A stretch of 64,000 bases of DNA from Lojkania enalia. Lineage: Eukaryota; Ascomycota; Dothideomycetes; Pleosporales. The notes beneath the pieces were generated by a model that had not been told where the DNA came from, searched no databases, and was given only the letters and a program-made list of their open reading frames with translations. Positions 1 to 12,560 of the stretch are shown in pieces. The stretch covers positions 1 through 64,000 of the forward strand of contig ML986584.1 in NCBI GenBank assembly GCA_010094045.1, read 5' to 3'. The position numbers were made by a program, and so were the translations under genes. How positions within the stretch are numbered: the stretch's first letter is position 1; every line of letters begins with the position of its first letter.

Positions 1-3000
1 CGTTACTAAAATACTCTCCCTAAACCCGTTGAGAGTACCTCTTCCCTAACTACTTTACATACGCCTTCTAATCCCCACTAAATTCCCCTGAGTAGCTATA
101 CTGTCGGATTATCTAAGCCCCCTCCTTAACCTCTACTACCGCCCGAGCTAGCGGTACTATTATATTTAGCTACTAACATTAATTGCTTATATCTAACCCA
201 GTTGTATAGTACTTCTAACTAACCCAGCATCACCAGTAGCTATAACTCCCTCCCCCATCGCGCATTCCCATCCGAAATCTATCCAGCTTAACCCTATTTA
301 TTCTAGACTGCACCGTGTACTGCATCGTCTTATACCTCTGCTATTCCTCTATCTCTACCTCTTCTATTATCCAGCACACCGCGCATCCTTCGTGTAGCTC
401 TTCTAGCACCTTCTAAACCTGCTGCTACGCTAAGCTTGCCTTATACTACCTATCCTGCTACTTACCAATACCCTCTCCGCATCGGTTATATCCAGCTGAC
501 TCGATATCGTTATAGCTTACCTACTTCCCGTTAAGATAGCTGCTTATCAGCCCTCGCTAACACCTACCATCTATAATAAACCTCCCCATCGCCTGCACGT
601 CCAGCTCCTCCCCCTTTTATTCTATTTTTCGCTCCACCTCGCCCTCCTCTATAAGAATCACCGAATCCACCCGCTCGCCTACCTACCTACTATACTTACT
701 CTTCTAAGTAAAGTCGATTATACTCTACAGCATCCTTATATGCAGTATAAACACGATCCCTAGGAAATCCACCCCTGTGCCTAACGCCGACGTAGCTACT
801 ATAAGTCCACCTTTTTTAAGCTATTCCTCTAACTACCTAGCTCGCTCTATATCTCCAGCGTAATAGTACCTACTATCTAATACTTTAGCTATCACTTTAC
901 ATTGCGCTTTACTACGGTAGTATACTACCCCTTTCTCCCTTCGTTCCCTAAGCCGCTGCACCTGCCGCCGATATATTACTAACGCTATCTCCTATACCTA
1001 CCCCTACTTATACTATAACACCAAATATCGTATATTTAGCTGTACTATACTCGCTCGGACGTACGTTATATACTAAACTAGTATACTCTCTCCTAGCTCG
1101 GCCTCTCGCACCGGCGGTAGTATTACTATAAGTAGTACTACCGGGTACGGTAGCAGCCGTAGATTCTTTAGCTTTACTAGCTTCGGCTGCTAGTCGCTCG
1201 ACGTAAAGATAAGATAATACTTATCTACTATAATCCGCCGCAGCAGCCCCTTACTATTAAATATCCCCGCGTAGCTGATAAAATTCCTATTACTTATTAC
1301 ATCGCCCGCTATATCTGCGCTGACTACTACTACTATTACTAGATTACTCTTACTATGCTTCTACTCTATACAGTCGATCCTACTCTCTCAAATCTACTTA
1401 ACTAAGTTCTTAATAAGCGCCCGGTACGGCACTACTACTACTGTCACCCTATATCGATCTAAGTAAGCTGGTACGGTAAATAGTAAGCTCTTCTCTCTAC
1501 CGGTTAGGAGTACTACAACAAGTAGTATCTACCCGCCTAGTACCGTATATATCGCTTACTCTTACTCGGCTGAGTAGAAGCTAACCTCTTCTTACCTAAG
1601 CACCTGCTGCATCGCCTTTTAAAGCCCTTTCTCCCTTCTATTTTAAACCCGCGCCTTCTTTCCTCGTATTATAAGTCTTTTACTATTACTATTATACTAC
1701 CGCCGCTTTCTTACCCCAGTCCAGCCTCGACTACCTGTCTACCTTACCTCCGGTGTCTCTTTACCCCCGTCGAGCCCTAAGAAGTAATACTATAGTATAC
1801 TAAGCAGCTGGAACGCCTTAATCAAGCGTACGCTAAGATACTTAATAATATTAATTGGTATACTGTAGTTTCCAATCCCTATCTATATTATTTACATACT
1901 CTATAGCTCCAGTATACTCTCTCCCTCCTTATCTACTTCAGCTTCTTCGACTTCCCCTATCTCGTCCTAATATCCTTTACTAAACGACTCTCCAACTACT
2001 TCTCTACTAATACTAACAGCTATATATCAGTAGTCTAGTATATGCAGCTTAATACCTATCTACTTACTAGTCTCGCGCTTAAGCACGCGCGTTAGTCGGT
2101 CCGTCTTCTATAGCCTATATTAATCCGCCTATACGTAGTTGCTAAAGCTACTGCTAAGCACCTTAATATTTAGATACTCCTAAAACAGCTATACGTAAGC
2201 TAAATATATTGCTATTACCTACCCTAGCCGCAGCGGTAGAAAGCGCGGTACCACCTTCAGCTTATTCTACTAGGATTGCGATTTGTAATAGTAGACTACT
2301 ATTATAATCTGCCCGTCTACTACAAAGATATTATAGTCCTATAGCACCCTATTATAATACTGTATTGTTATAATCTCTAACTCTTACCTAGGCTGCCCTA
2401 AAGTTATATATACGCTAACTATCAGTAGTTCTAAAAAGCGATCTACCTGCTATAAGTACTACTTTACCTACTACTTACTCTATAAGCCGTCTCTTAACTA
2501 GAGCTGCTAACCAGCTTCTATCTGCCTAGCCCGAGTAAGCATCTATTTAAACCTATTGTTAAGCCGATTATTATAATAATAGATAAAAGATACACCCCAC
2601 CGCGTAAATATAATATTGTTAATAAGCTGCTCCAGCCGGATAGCGAACCGGTCTTTAGCTCTAGCCGTCTAATATAGCTCCTGCTAGAGTATCTCCTCTA
2701 CCTTAGCTACTATATCCTACGCTATCTTATAGAACTGGCTAATATAGATCGGCCGGCCGTTAAGATAGAACGTCTTTTTATCCTTTAACTAGTAAGTATT
2801 ATCTAAATTATCAGCCGTCAGTGTAATAAACTTTCTATACGCTAGTAAGCTAATTATCTCGCTTATTAGACTAAACAATCTGTTAGCTAGAAACTTCCGC
2901 CGTATAAGCAGAAAATACTTCTAGTTCTTGTCCGTCTGCTCGTCGCGCTCTACTACTAGAAGTAGTTTCTCTATACCTAGCACGCGCACGCAATATACTA

Positions 3001-4333
3001 CGCCAGCTAGTATATATAAGTAGTTTTTCGCCGTACGTAAGCAGTCTATCTTAGTATCGATCCCTAGTACAGCGAGAAAATAGATAAGCCTGCTACTAAA
3101 CAGCTGATCGCCTATTAATTAAAAAATAAATAATATAAGCATATCCAGCAGTACTCTAAACTAAACGTCCTTGCTATCCCTATCTAATATAACCTATAGT
3201 ACTATCGCTAGTTCCTTCTACTTACTTTACTAACAGAATAGCTCGCGCGCGTCTTCCATCTAATTTACCTCTTTCTTTCTATAGTACCTATAACAGGGGC
3301 TGCTATTACTATTATTATTGCTATTAGTACTATTTCTAACTCTACTAGACCTAGAACTCGCGCTATTATCTAACACTATACTATTATTATTACTATTATT
3401 ACCGTTGCTACTGCAGTTAAACTATACAGCCTAAGCTTCTTCGTCGGCGATAATACGGAGAAAGTAGCAGACAAACTTAATAATATAGCTAGTATATACT
3501 GCCTAACTCTTAGGGTTCTATAGTCGAGTGAGCGGACGCCTATCTACCTTATATTACTAAGCGCTTCTAAGCTACCGTCTTATCTCTCGCGCGAGTAATA
3601 ATAACCCTCTAATACTCTACTTAACTAATAGCTCGACTAACTTTACCGCCTGCTAAAGTTTCACCTCGTCTTAATCAGGCAGCCGGATCTAATATATAAG
3701 ATACACTCGATTCCGCTTCGCTAGATACTCCAGCCACCCTATCTGCTTAAACTACCCGGTTTTGTCGGTCTTTGCTGCCTCCGCATCTATAATCTATACC
3801 TTCTCTTCTTCCCTCTGCTTCGTAAGCTTAAACCTGGCTAACTAATCACGTACGACGTCGGCCTCTATATAGAAAACAGCTAGCTTATAGTTACAGCTGC
3901 CTACGTTAACAATAAAATATCGCTATAGCCCGCCAGCCCGAAAGAATATCTATACCTTAACCTTCTGATAGAGCCTACTTTTATCGCCTATCTATACCTA
4001 TTTATACTTCTTTTTTAGATATATACGTAGCGCGTTAATATTAGTAGTAATATAGCACCTAGATTACTTGCACCAGAACCTATTTAGCGGCTTTTCTAAT
4101 TCCGGTATTAGTTGCCCGAACGGTGCGGGCAGCTGAACGTCCTTTACCGGTCTAATTAGCTACTAACAAGCATACTCGACGATTACCCTCCTCTACTCTA
4201 TTATTATACTATAATAGTGCTGTAGATATATATTAATATTTAATATAGCAGTTGCGTATTCCTTATATATTAGAATACAGTACTCGGGTAGATAGTAGAG
4301 ATAGTTCTTGATATCCTCTAGTAATGGTGCTAT
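1..4333 (-). pseudogene. Telomere-linked RecQ-type helicase (OrsD + helicase), RIP-mutated
   Basis: Minus-strand relic of a large fungal helicase. The ancestral start is probably the ATA at 4331-4333 (ATG after RIP), opening an N-terminal OrsD/DUF3505-like region (about 4021-4333; LPEYxILI.K, then F.CK.S.C.ITTNINALR, a Cys zinc-finger type fold). An Asn/Ser-rich low-complexity linker lies at about 3300-3430. The helicase core has Walker A at 1487-1507 (reads LTGREKS, from PTGGGKS), the DExH box at 1214-1225 (DKYY, from DECH) and helicase C at about 600-830 (LIVATSALGTGVDF). The family is known from fungal subtelomeres as TLH. Nearly all stops are TAG at expected Trp/Gln sites. The C-terminus lies near or beyond base 1. 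The protein cannot be made as it stands; identification of the two domains is firm. Confidence 0.85.
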
Positions 4334-4670
4334 TCTACTTACTTATATACGGGTCTTCCTACTACGGATATAGTGTTATGCCCTCGGTTCGAGCGTCTGT
4401 ATATCCCAGTAGAACTGCATCCTTCCAGCCTTATTATAGCTCTATACTAGTACGGGTGCGATAATATAGTATTATAAGCAGAATAAATAGGCTCTACTAA
4501 ATAGTTTTTGTATATAAAGTATTACGGTTAGAGTACTAGTTATAAATAAATTGGGGGGGTAACGGTTAGACGAATCAGCCCCTTTTAACAACCTATTTCG
4601 GGTATAGCGCTATAGTACTATACCTAATCTGTTACGAATCGGGCCTAATTCGTCGCCTTATATCAGATAG
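4334..4670. promoter_or_regulatory. Conserved upstream end of TLH unit H1
   Basis: The 337 bases upstream of the presumed TLH start are present in all five complete right ends. They hold a G-run (about 4553-4560), a palindrome-rich stretch with the self-complementary atagtactat, and an inverted repeat acgaat...attcgt around 4634-4653. The unit then ends at gatag. By position this should be the promoter and 5' UTR. The conserved end point and hairpins could also be the structural terminus of the repeat unit. No TTAGGG-type telomere array is present. No core promoter motif can be trusted at this base composition. Confidence 0.5.
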
Positions 4671-7600
4671 GTATAGTAGTAGCTGTAGATTCTTCAGCTT
4701 CGCTAGTTTTAGCTACTAGTTATTTAACGTAAAGATAAGATAATACTTATCTACTATAATCTGCTATAATAGCCCCTTACTATTAAATATCCCTATATAG
4801 CTAATAAAATTCCTATTACTTATTATATCGCCTACTATATTTATACTAACTACTACTACTACTATTAGATTACTTTTACTATACTTCTACTCTATATAGT
4901 TAATCCTACTCTCTTAAATCCGCTTAACTAAGTTCTTAATAAGCGCCCGGTACGGTACTACTACTACTATTACCCTGTATTGATCTAAGCAAGCTAGTAT
5001 AGTAAATAGTAAGCTCTTCTCTCTACCGGTTAAAAGTACTATAATAAGTAGTATCTACTCGTCTAGTACTATATATATTACTTGTTCTTACTTAGCTAAA
5101 TAGAAGCTAACTTCTTCTTACCTAAGTACCTGCTGTATCGCCTTTTAAAGCCCTTTCTCTCTTCTACTTTAAACCTACACCTTCTTTCCTTATACTATAG
5201 GTCCTTTACTATTATTATTATACTATTACTACTTCCTTACCCTAGTCTAGCCTTAACTACCTATCTACTTTACCTCTAGTATTTCTTTACCTCTATTAAG
5301 CCCTAAGAAATAATACTATAGTATATTAAGCGGCTGGAACACCTTAATTAAGTATATGCTAAGATATTTAATAATATTAATTAGTATACTATAGTTTTTA
5401 ATTCCTATCTATATTATCCGCACGCTTTATAATTCTAGTATATTTTCTCTCTTTTTATTTAGTTTAGCTTTTTTAACTTCCTCTATCTTATCCTAATATC
5501 CTTTACTAAACAACTCTTTAACTATTTTTCTACTAATATTAATAGCTGCGTATTAGTAGTCTAGTATATATAGCTTAATACCTATCTATTTACTAGTCTT
5601 ATGCTTAAGTATGCGTGTTAGTTAGTCTATCTTTTATAACCTATATTAATCCGCCTATATATAATTGTTAAAGCTGTTACTAAGTATCTTAATATTTAAA
5701 TACTCTTAAAATAGCTATATATAAGCTAAATATACTACTATTATCTACCCTAACTATAGTAGTAGAAAGTATAGTACTATTTTCAGCTTATCCTACTAGG
5801 ATTACAATTTATAATAGTAGACTACTATTATAATCTATCTATCTATTATAAAGATATTATAGTTCTATAATACTCTATTATAATACTATATTATTATAAT
5901 CTCTAACTCTTACTTAAACTACTCTAAAGTTATATATATACTAACTATTAATAGTTCTAAGAAGTAATCTACCTACTATAAATACTACTTTATCTACTAC
6001 TTATTCTATAAGCCGTTTTTTAACTAGAGCTGCTAACTAGCTTCTATCTACTTAGTCTAAGTAAGTATCTATTTAAGTCTATTATTAAGCTGATTATTAT
6101 AATAATAAATAAAAGATATATTCTACTATATAAATATAATATTATTAATAAACTACTCTAGCTGGATAGTAAACTAGTTTTTAGCTCTAACTATCTAATA
6201 TAGCTCCTACTAGAGTATCTTTTCTATCTTAACTATTATATCCTATACTATCTTATAGAACTAGCTAATATAGATCAGCTAGCTATTAAGATAGAACGTT
6301 TTCTTATCCTTTAACTAGTAAGTATTATCTAAATTACTAGCTGTTAGTATAATAAACTTTTTATATACTAGTAAGCTAATTATTTTATTTATTAGACTAA
6401 ATAATTTATTAGCTAGAAACTTCTACTATATAAGTAGAAAATACTCCTAGTCCTTATCTATCTACTTATTATACTCTACTACTAGAAGTAGTTTCTCTAC
6501 ACCTAGCACGCGTACGTAATATACTATACTAGCTAGTATATATAAGTAGTTTTTTACTATATATAAGCAGTCTATTTTAGTATTAATCTCTAGTATAGTA
6601 AGAAAATAAATAAGTCTATTACTAAATAGCTAATTATCTATTAATTAAAAAATAAATAATATAAGTATATTTAGTAGTACTTTAAGCTAAATATCCTTAC
6701 TATCCTTATCTAATATAACCTATAATACTATTACTAGTTTCTTCTATTTACTTTACTAATAGAATAGCTTATACGCGTCTTCTATTTAATTTATTTCTTT
6801 CTTCTTATAGTATCTATAATAGAGGCTGCTATTACTATTATTATTACTATTAGTACTACTTTTAGCTCTATTAGACCTAGAACTCGCGCTATTATCTAAT
6901 ACTATACTATTATTATTACTATTATTATTATTACTACTACAGCTAAATTATATAACTTAAGCTTCTTTATTAGTAATAATATAGAGAAAGTAGTAGATAA
7001 ACTTAATAATATAGCTAGTATATACTACTTAACTCTTAGGGTTCTATAGTTAAACGAGTAGACGCCTATCTACCTTATATTATTAAACGCTCCTAAACTA
7101 CTATCTTATCTCTTATATAAGTAATAATAACCCTCTAATACTCTACTTAACTAATAGTTTAACTAACTTTACTACCTACTAAAGTTTTACCTTACTTTAG
7201 TTAAACAGCTAAATCTAATATATAAGATATATTTAATTCCGCTTTACTAGATATTCTAGCTACTCTATCCGCTTAAACTACCTAGTTTTATTAGTTTTTA
7301 CTACCTCTGTATTTATAACCTATATCTTTTCTTCTTCCCTCTACTTTATAAGTTTAAACCTAGCTAACTAATTATATATAATATTAGCCTTTATATAGAA
7401 AATAGCTAGCTTATAGTTATAGCTGCTTATATTAATAATAAAATATTACTATAGCCCGCTAGCCTAAAAGAATATTTATACCTTAACCTTCTAATAGAGT
7501 CTACTTTTATTACCTATTTATATCTATTTATACTTCTTCTTTAGATATATACGTAGTATATTAATATTAGTAGTAATATAGTATCTAAATTACTTATACT

Positions 7601-8196
7601 AGAACCTATTTAACGGCTTTTCTAATTCTAATATTAGTTACCCGAATAGTATAGGTAGTTAGATATTCTTTACTAGTCTAATTAGCTACTAATAAGCATA
7701 TTTAATAATTACCCTCCTCTATTCTATTATTATACTATAATAGTACTATAGATATATATTAATATTTAATATAGTAGTTGCGTATTCCTTATATATTAGA
7801 ATATAGTACTTAGGTAGATAGTAGAGATAGTTCTTAATATCCTCTAGTAATAATACTATTCTATTTACTTATATATAGGTCTTTCTATTATAGATATAGT
7901 ATTATATCTTTAGTTCGAGTATTTATACGTCCTAGTAAAACTATATCCTTCTAGCCTTATTATAGCCCTATATTAGTATAGGTGCGATAATATAGTATTA
8001 TAAGTAGAATAAATAGGTTTTACTAAATAGTTTTTATATATAAAATATTATAGTTAGAGTACTAGTTATAAATAAATTAGGGGGGTAATAGTTAGATAAA
8101 TCGCTTCTTTTTAATAACCTATTTTAGGTATAGCGTTATAGTACTATACCTAATCTATTATAAATTAGGCCTAATTTATTACTTTATATTAAATAG
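4671..8196 (-). pseudogene. TLH helicase copy H2, 3' truncated
   Basis: Second TLH copy, 3,526 bases, equal in length to H1 1145-4670 with no net indel. It starts directly after the H1 terminus (gatag|gtatag) and so lacks helicase C and the rest of the C-terminus. The OrsD-like domain lies at about 7547-7859 with the presumed start at 7857-7859. Walker A is at about 5013-5033 and the DExH box at about 4740-4751. It is much more heavily RIP-mutated than H1: most CpA and TpG sites are gone and stops are dense. The right end (...ttatattaaatag) at 8196 is followed by the Gy2 fragment. The truncation point is the same TLH position at which Gy3 inserted in copy H4/H5. Confidence 0.85.
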
Positions 8197-8408
8197 AATT
8201 ATTATAAATAGATTCTAGTATAAAGAAATTTCTTTAAAAAAATATTTACTAGTAAAAACTAATATATATAGTTACTTATAGAGATATATTTATTAATATA
8301 ATATTAAGTAAAGTTTTTATAGTAAGTATAATTAACCTATATATTAGTTAGTAACTACTATTATAATAGTTTATTAATATTATAATTTTATTATATATAG
8401 TAATAAGC
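8197..8408 (-). mobile_element. Left fragment interrupted by Gy1 (likely Gy2 3' end)
   Basis: A 212-base AT-rich stretch between the H2 terminus and the Gy1 left LTR. It shares the Gy1 target-site duplication with sequence starting at 14388 (taagc at 8404-8408, taaac at 14388-14392), so it was once contiguous with 14393 onward, which carries the Gy2 polyprotein on the minus strand. By position it would be the 3' noncoding end or partial 3' LTR of Gy2. No coding signal is seen. It cannot be proved to be an LTR because the Gy2 5' LTR is not in the window. Confidence 0.55.
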
Positions 8409-8688
8409 TATAAAAGTTATATAAAGTATATAAATATCTAATAATAGTAATAAATTCGATAAAAAGCTATAGGGGCTTTAAGTAGTATTATATATATAGT
8501 TAAGTTAAATAGTCTATATATCTAGTTTTATTAAAGGTAGAATATTAAGCTTTAATAAAGGTAAAGTATTAAGAAAGTATTTAGACTATATTATAGTACT
8601 ACTATAACTTATAGATTACTTTTAAAGAGGATTTAATAATAGTTTAAATTTCGTTTAGGCTTTATAACTTAAGTACTAGCCTATTATA
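8409..8688 (-). repeat. Gy1 3' LTR (280 bp)
   Basis: Pairs with 14108-14387 over the same 280-base length. The differences seen are of the RIP transition type. It is preceded by TSD taagc (8404-8408). Because the element is on the minus strand this is its 3' LTR. Confidence 0.92.
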
Positions 8689-8699
8689 TTACCTTCTTC

Positions 8700-11600
8700 T
8701 TAGTCTTAATAGTTTTCTTTAAAATATTTATTATTAAAATCTTTATAATAGTCTTCTATTTATATTTCTTATATCTTTTAAATACTCTATCTATTAATCT
8801 AGAGTTTTAATCTCTTCTATATTTTAAGTAGACTACTAGTTAGTTTTTATATATCTAGTCTATTTTACCTTATATTAAATTTACTAGCCTTAACCGTATT
8901 AAACTATTCTTTTAGCTACTATCTCTTCTATAGTCTATTCCTACTCTCTATTAACTATAATAACTTCTAGCTATAAATTATTATTTAATTAGCTAGATAG
9001 TAGATTATTTATAATAAGTCTTAACTAGTTAATATAAAATATATTTTCTAAGCCTAGAAGTATATTAAAATGTATTAAATAGGTATTAATAATCTTAGTT
9101 ACTATATATTTTAAGTTCTTCTAATTAAGCTTTTTATTATTTTACTAAATCTTAAAATACTTCTTTAATAATAGTTATACTTTATTATCTATTTATAACT
9201 ACTTTAATACCTTTTATTATTAATTTACCTATATCTCCTATTTTTATTAAGCTTTAACTATTAAAACTTATATTAGCTTAAAGATCTTCCTAAACTTTTC
9301 TACTATTATTTCTATAATATACTTACTAGATTATTTACTAGTTATATACTAAAGTACCTCTTATAGAGCTTTAAGTTAAGTTAGATTAATATAATATCTA
9401 TACTATAAGAAAAATAGACTAACGCTTATTAATATTATATCTTTTAATCTAATAGTAATTATAACTATATTAAGTAGTTTAACCTAGTTTTTTTAATTCT
9501 AGTTAATATAGGCTTATAAAAAAACTTTAATAGTACTATTTATCTTCTTAATTAACCTATCTATTTATAGATAAAATACTATTAATAGCCTCTAGATAAT
9601 ATTAAGGATCTTATAGAACTATTTTTAAAGGTTACTAGTAAATTAACTTCTATAATCTAATACTATTATATTTAATAGCTAATAGTAAACTATAATATAT
9701 TTAATAAAGGCCTATATAATAGTCTCTATATTTATATTTAATAGTAGTATTAGTATTATATCTTTACTTAGTTAATTAATAATAATAAGAAGAATTATAT
9801 ATCTTTTACTTTTAGGTAAGCTAGTAATAAAATCTATTAATATCTCCTTCCAGATTTAGTCTAGAATTAGTAATAGCTTTAGTAAACTATAAAATCCGTT
9901 TCTCTATAGTTTAATCCTATTATATATAATATAATTATAAAGGAAATATTAAATATTATCTAATATATTTAGCTAGAAGTAGTTTCTTATAATAGCTTAA
10001 TATATAACTTATTATCTTAAATAATCTATTACGGCTAGTAAATATACGTTATTAATTAGTTTAGTTTATAATAGTTCTAATTATAGTATCTATCTTCTAT
10101 TTTAATAAAGTAGATATAGATTTTAATCTATTATATAGTCTATAATTAATACCTTAAGGCTAAGACTTAGTAGAAGTTATCTCTTACTATTTAGTATTAC
10201 TTATTAAATAGTAGTATATTATTCGTCTTTTTCTATAGTAATATTTTATAGTTACTCTATTAGATTACTATTAGATTTCTACTAGGGTTATACTTCCTTA
10301 GTTCCTATCTTAGATACGTTTAATAGTAGCTCTAGTCCTTTATTTATTTCCGTTCCTATTCTAGATATAGTTATAGAGAATATAATAATACTATCCTCTT
10401 CCTCTTTATTTTATAAGATATATATAGTTAGCTTAAGTAGCTATATATACTAGTATTAGATCTAATTGTTAAATATATCTTAAAGTATATTTTACTTATA
10501 ATAAAATAGAACGTTAGCCCTAAGGTTCTTCTTACCTAGTTAATAGGTAATATCTATATTATAATATCTTAAAAGAAGAGACTAGTATATTTATCTTTTA
10601 TTAAATATTCTTAATTTTATAAAGTATTTAAGATTCTTATAATCTATTATAGTAGTAAATCTCTCTACTAAATATAGTTCTATATTCTATTTCTATAAGT
10701 ATTATATTATAACTAGTAGCTCTTTATTATATACTTTATAGTTATATTTATATATATTTATCTTCTTTAAAAAGTAGGCTACTAGCTATAATAGCCCTTA
10801 CTTATTATATTATAATAGGTATCTAGTTATTATATAACTTAAAGCGTTAGTTTCTAATACTATATTCTTTTTAAAGTTAAATTAAGTAAGTACTAGTTTA
10901 ATAATAAAGATTTTCTTAAGTATATTAAAAGCTTTTTACTTAACCTTTATCTACTAAAAAGGTATATTACCTATAAATTATATAAGAGGTATAATTAGCT
11001 TTAAGAAGTTCTAGATAAAATATTAGTAAAAGTTAGTAAAGTTAAAAAAGTTTTATATACCTTTAACTATCCTAAAAACTTCCTATTTCTTAATAATATA
11101 AACCTTCTCTAAATCTATATAGAGGCTTTTACCTACTTTAATAATAAAACTAAGATATTTTATTAATTTAATTTTAAACTTATATTTTCTAATATTTAGT
11201 AGAAAATCTATTTAGTCTAGTTCTTATAATATTTAATTAACCTATTTATAGTACTTAGTTAGGGAGCTACTAGTATAGATAAGTATATTATTAAGGTATG
11301 TTGTATAGAAGTTATTAATATACTTTTAAAGTACCTAATTAATATATTATTAAAAGGTACTTAATATATTTACTATATTAAAAAGGGTAATAAGCTATTT
11401 ATATAGTCTAAATTAAGTATAGAATATAATTTTCTATTTGTCTTCTATATATATTTAGATCTTATAAAAGGTAGTAGAGATATTAAATTTTATAAACTAC
11501 TTTACCTTATTAAAGTTATTAAATATTTCCCGTATTAAAGGTAGCGGATATTAATCCTTTCTTATAATAGTATTAAGAGCTTAATAGTTAATATAAAATT

Positions 11601-12560
11601 AAAAACTTCTTCTTAGCTTTTTTATAAATAATATAGGTACTATAACTAGCGAGTTATTTATTTAGATCTATTCTTTATCTAGTAATAATATAAGCTCCTT
11701 CTAAAGGACTAGTAGCTTACCCCTATTTATATTATAGAGTAGTTTCTATAGAATCTCCGAATTCTTTCTATTCTTTTATACTAAGTCGATTTAATAGTTA
11801 ATTTTAAGTCTTTAAAGTAGTAGTATTTAGGAGGTAGTTTTTAAGTCGAAAATCTATTAGTAGTAAATATACTAGATTAGTAGAAGTTTCTTAAAGTTTA
11901 TAACTAATTTAGGAGCTAGAATCTTTTTAATATTAGCTAGTATTACAGCGAAAATAATAGATTAGTTCTTCTTTAATTTTTAATAGTAATAGGTATATAT
12001 ATTAGTACTAATTTACTATAGAGAGATATATTCTCGTAAAGTTAGTATAGGCTTTTCTTCTTTACTTAAAATTTAAATCTACTAGTATATAGAATAGATA
12101 TATATTAAGCGCTTAATAGGGGCTATTATAATATATAAGTAGTCTATCTAGGCTTATTTAAAGAGTATATTATATCCTATACTATTAGTTATAATATATA
12201 TCTATCTAATATTCTTAAATTCTTTAATATCTACTATATATTTAGTAATTTAATAGATCTAGCCTTTACTATTTATTTCTAGTAGCCGTCGGGGTATAAT
12301 ATTAATATACTATAAGCCTACCTTTTTTACTAAAGAAGACGATACTATTATATTAGTAAAAGAGCTAGAGTCGATTATATAAGAGGCGTAAATAGTTTAA
12401 TTAACTAGTATATATATACTAATCGCCTTTCTATCTATATATTAATTCTTTTTAAACTCTTCCCAATCCTTAATAACTTACTAGTAGTTTATATTCTACT
12501 TCTACTAGTAACTTTTAATAAAAACTATTCTTTTTCTAACTCTAATTCTAATTCGACTAT
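8700..12560 (-). pseudogene. Gy1 Pol polyprotein relic (PR-RT-RH-INT)
   Basis: Minus-strand gypsy Pol. Reverse transcriptase is marked by YLNNILIYTSS (YLDD catalytic box after RIP) at about 11270-11320. RNase H follows at about 10500-10770, with NYKVYNKELL and DYKNLKYF. Integrase follows at lower coordinates and is recognised at about 9790-9910 by L..L.ILD.IWKEI and DFITSLPKSKR, the usual start of the catalytic core. Protease should lie at about 12200-12500 but its motif was not resolved. Stops are mostly TAG/TAA at Trp and Gln positions. Boundaries between domains are approximate. I did not find a clear chromodomain near the 3' end. Confidence 0.85.

Larger units (their letters stand above)
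1..4670 (-). repeat. TLH unit copy H1 (left end outside window)
   Basis: First copy of a repeat unit that carries a telomere-linked RecQ-type helicase gene on the minus strand. The left side runs off the window: compared with copy H3, base 2 here equals base 20341 there, and H3 continues at least 690 bases further left. The right end at 4670 (...tatcagatag) is the same end point found in H2, H3, H5 and H6. H1 aligns base for base with H3 (constant offset 20339 at both ends checked) and with H2 and H5 over 3,526 bases. It keeps more CpA, TpG and CpG than the other copies, so it is the least RIP-mutated and the best template for reading the ancestral gene. Confidence 0.9.

Noticed and set aside
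3505..3516. ttaggg within TLH H1 (also at the matching place in other copies)
   Set aside because: A single hexamer inside the coding region, not a telomere array; it recurs only because the gene recurs.
4545..4565. G-rich run near the TLH terminus as a telomere seed
   Set aside because: One G-run without repeated TTAGGG-type units; noted as structure only.
1..4670. TLH unit as a Helitron
   Set aside because: The helicase core is RecQ-type, not Pif1-type; no Rep/HUH domain was found and the end is not CTRR.
4334..4670. TLH unit as a LINE-like element with 5' truncation
   Set aside because: The fixed end is upstream of the gene, the reverse of target-primed elements; no RT domain or poly-A/short-repeat 3' tail was found in the unit.
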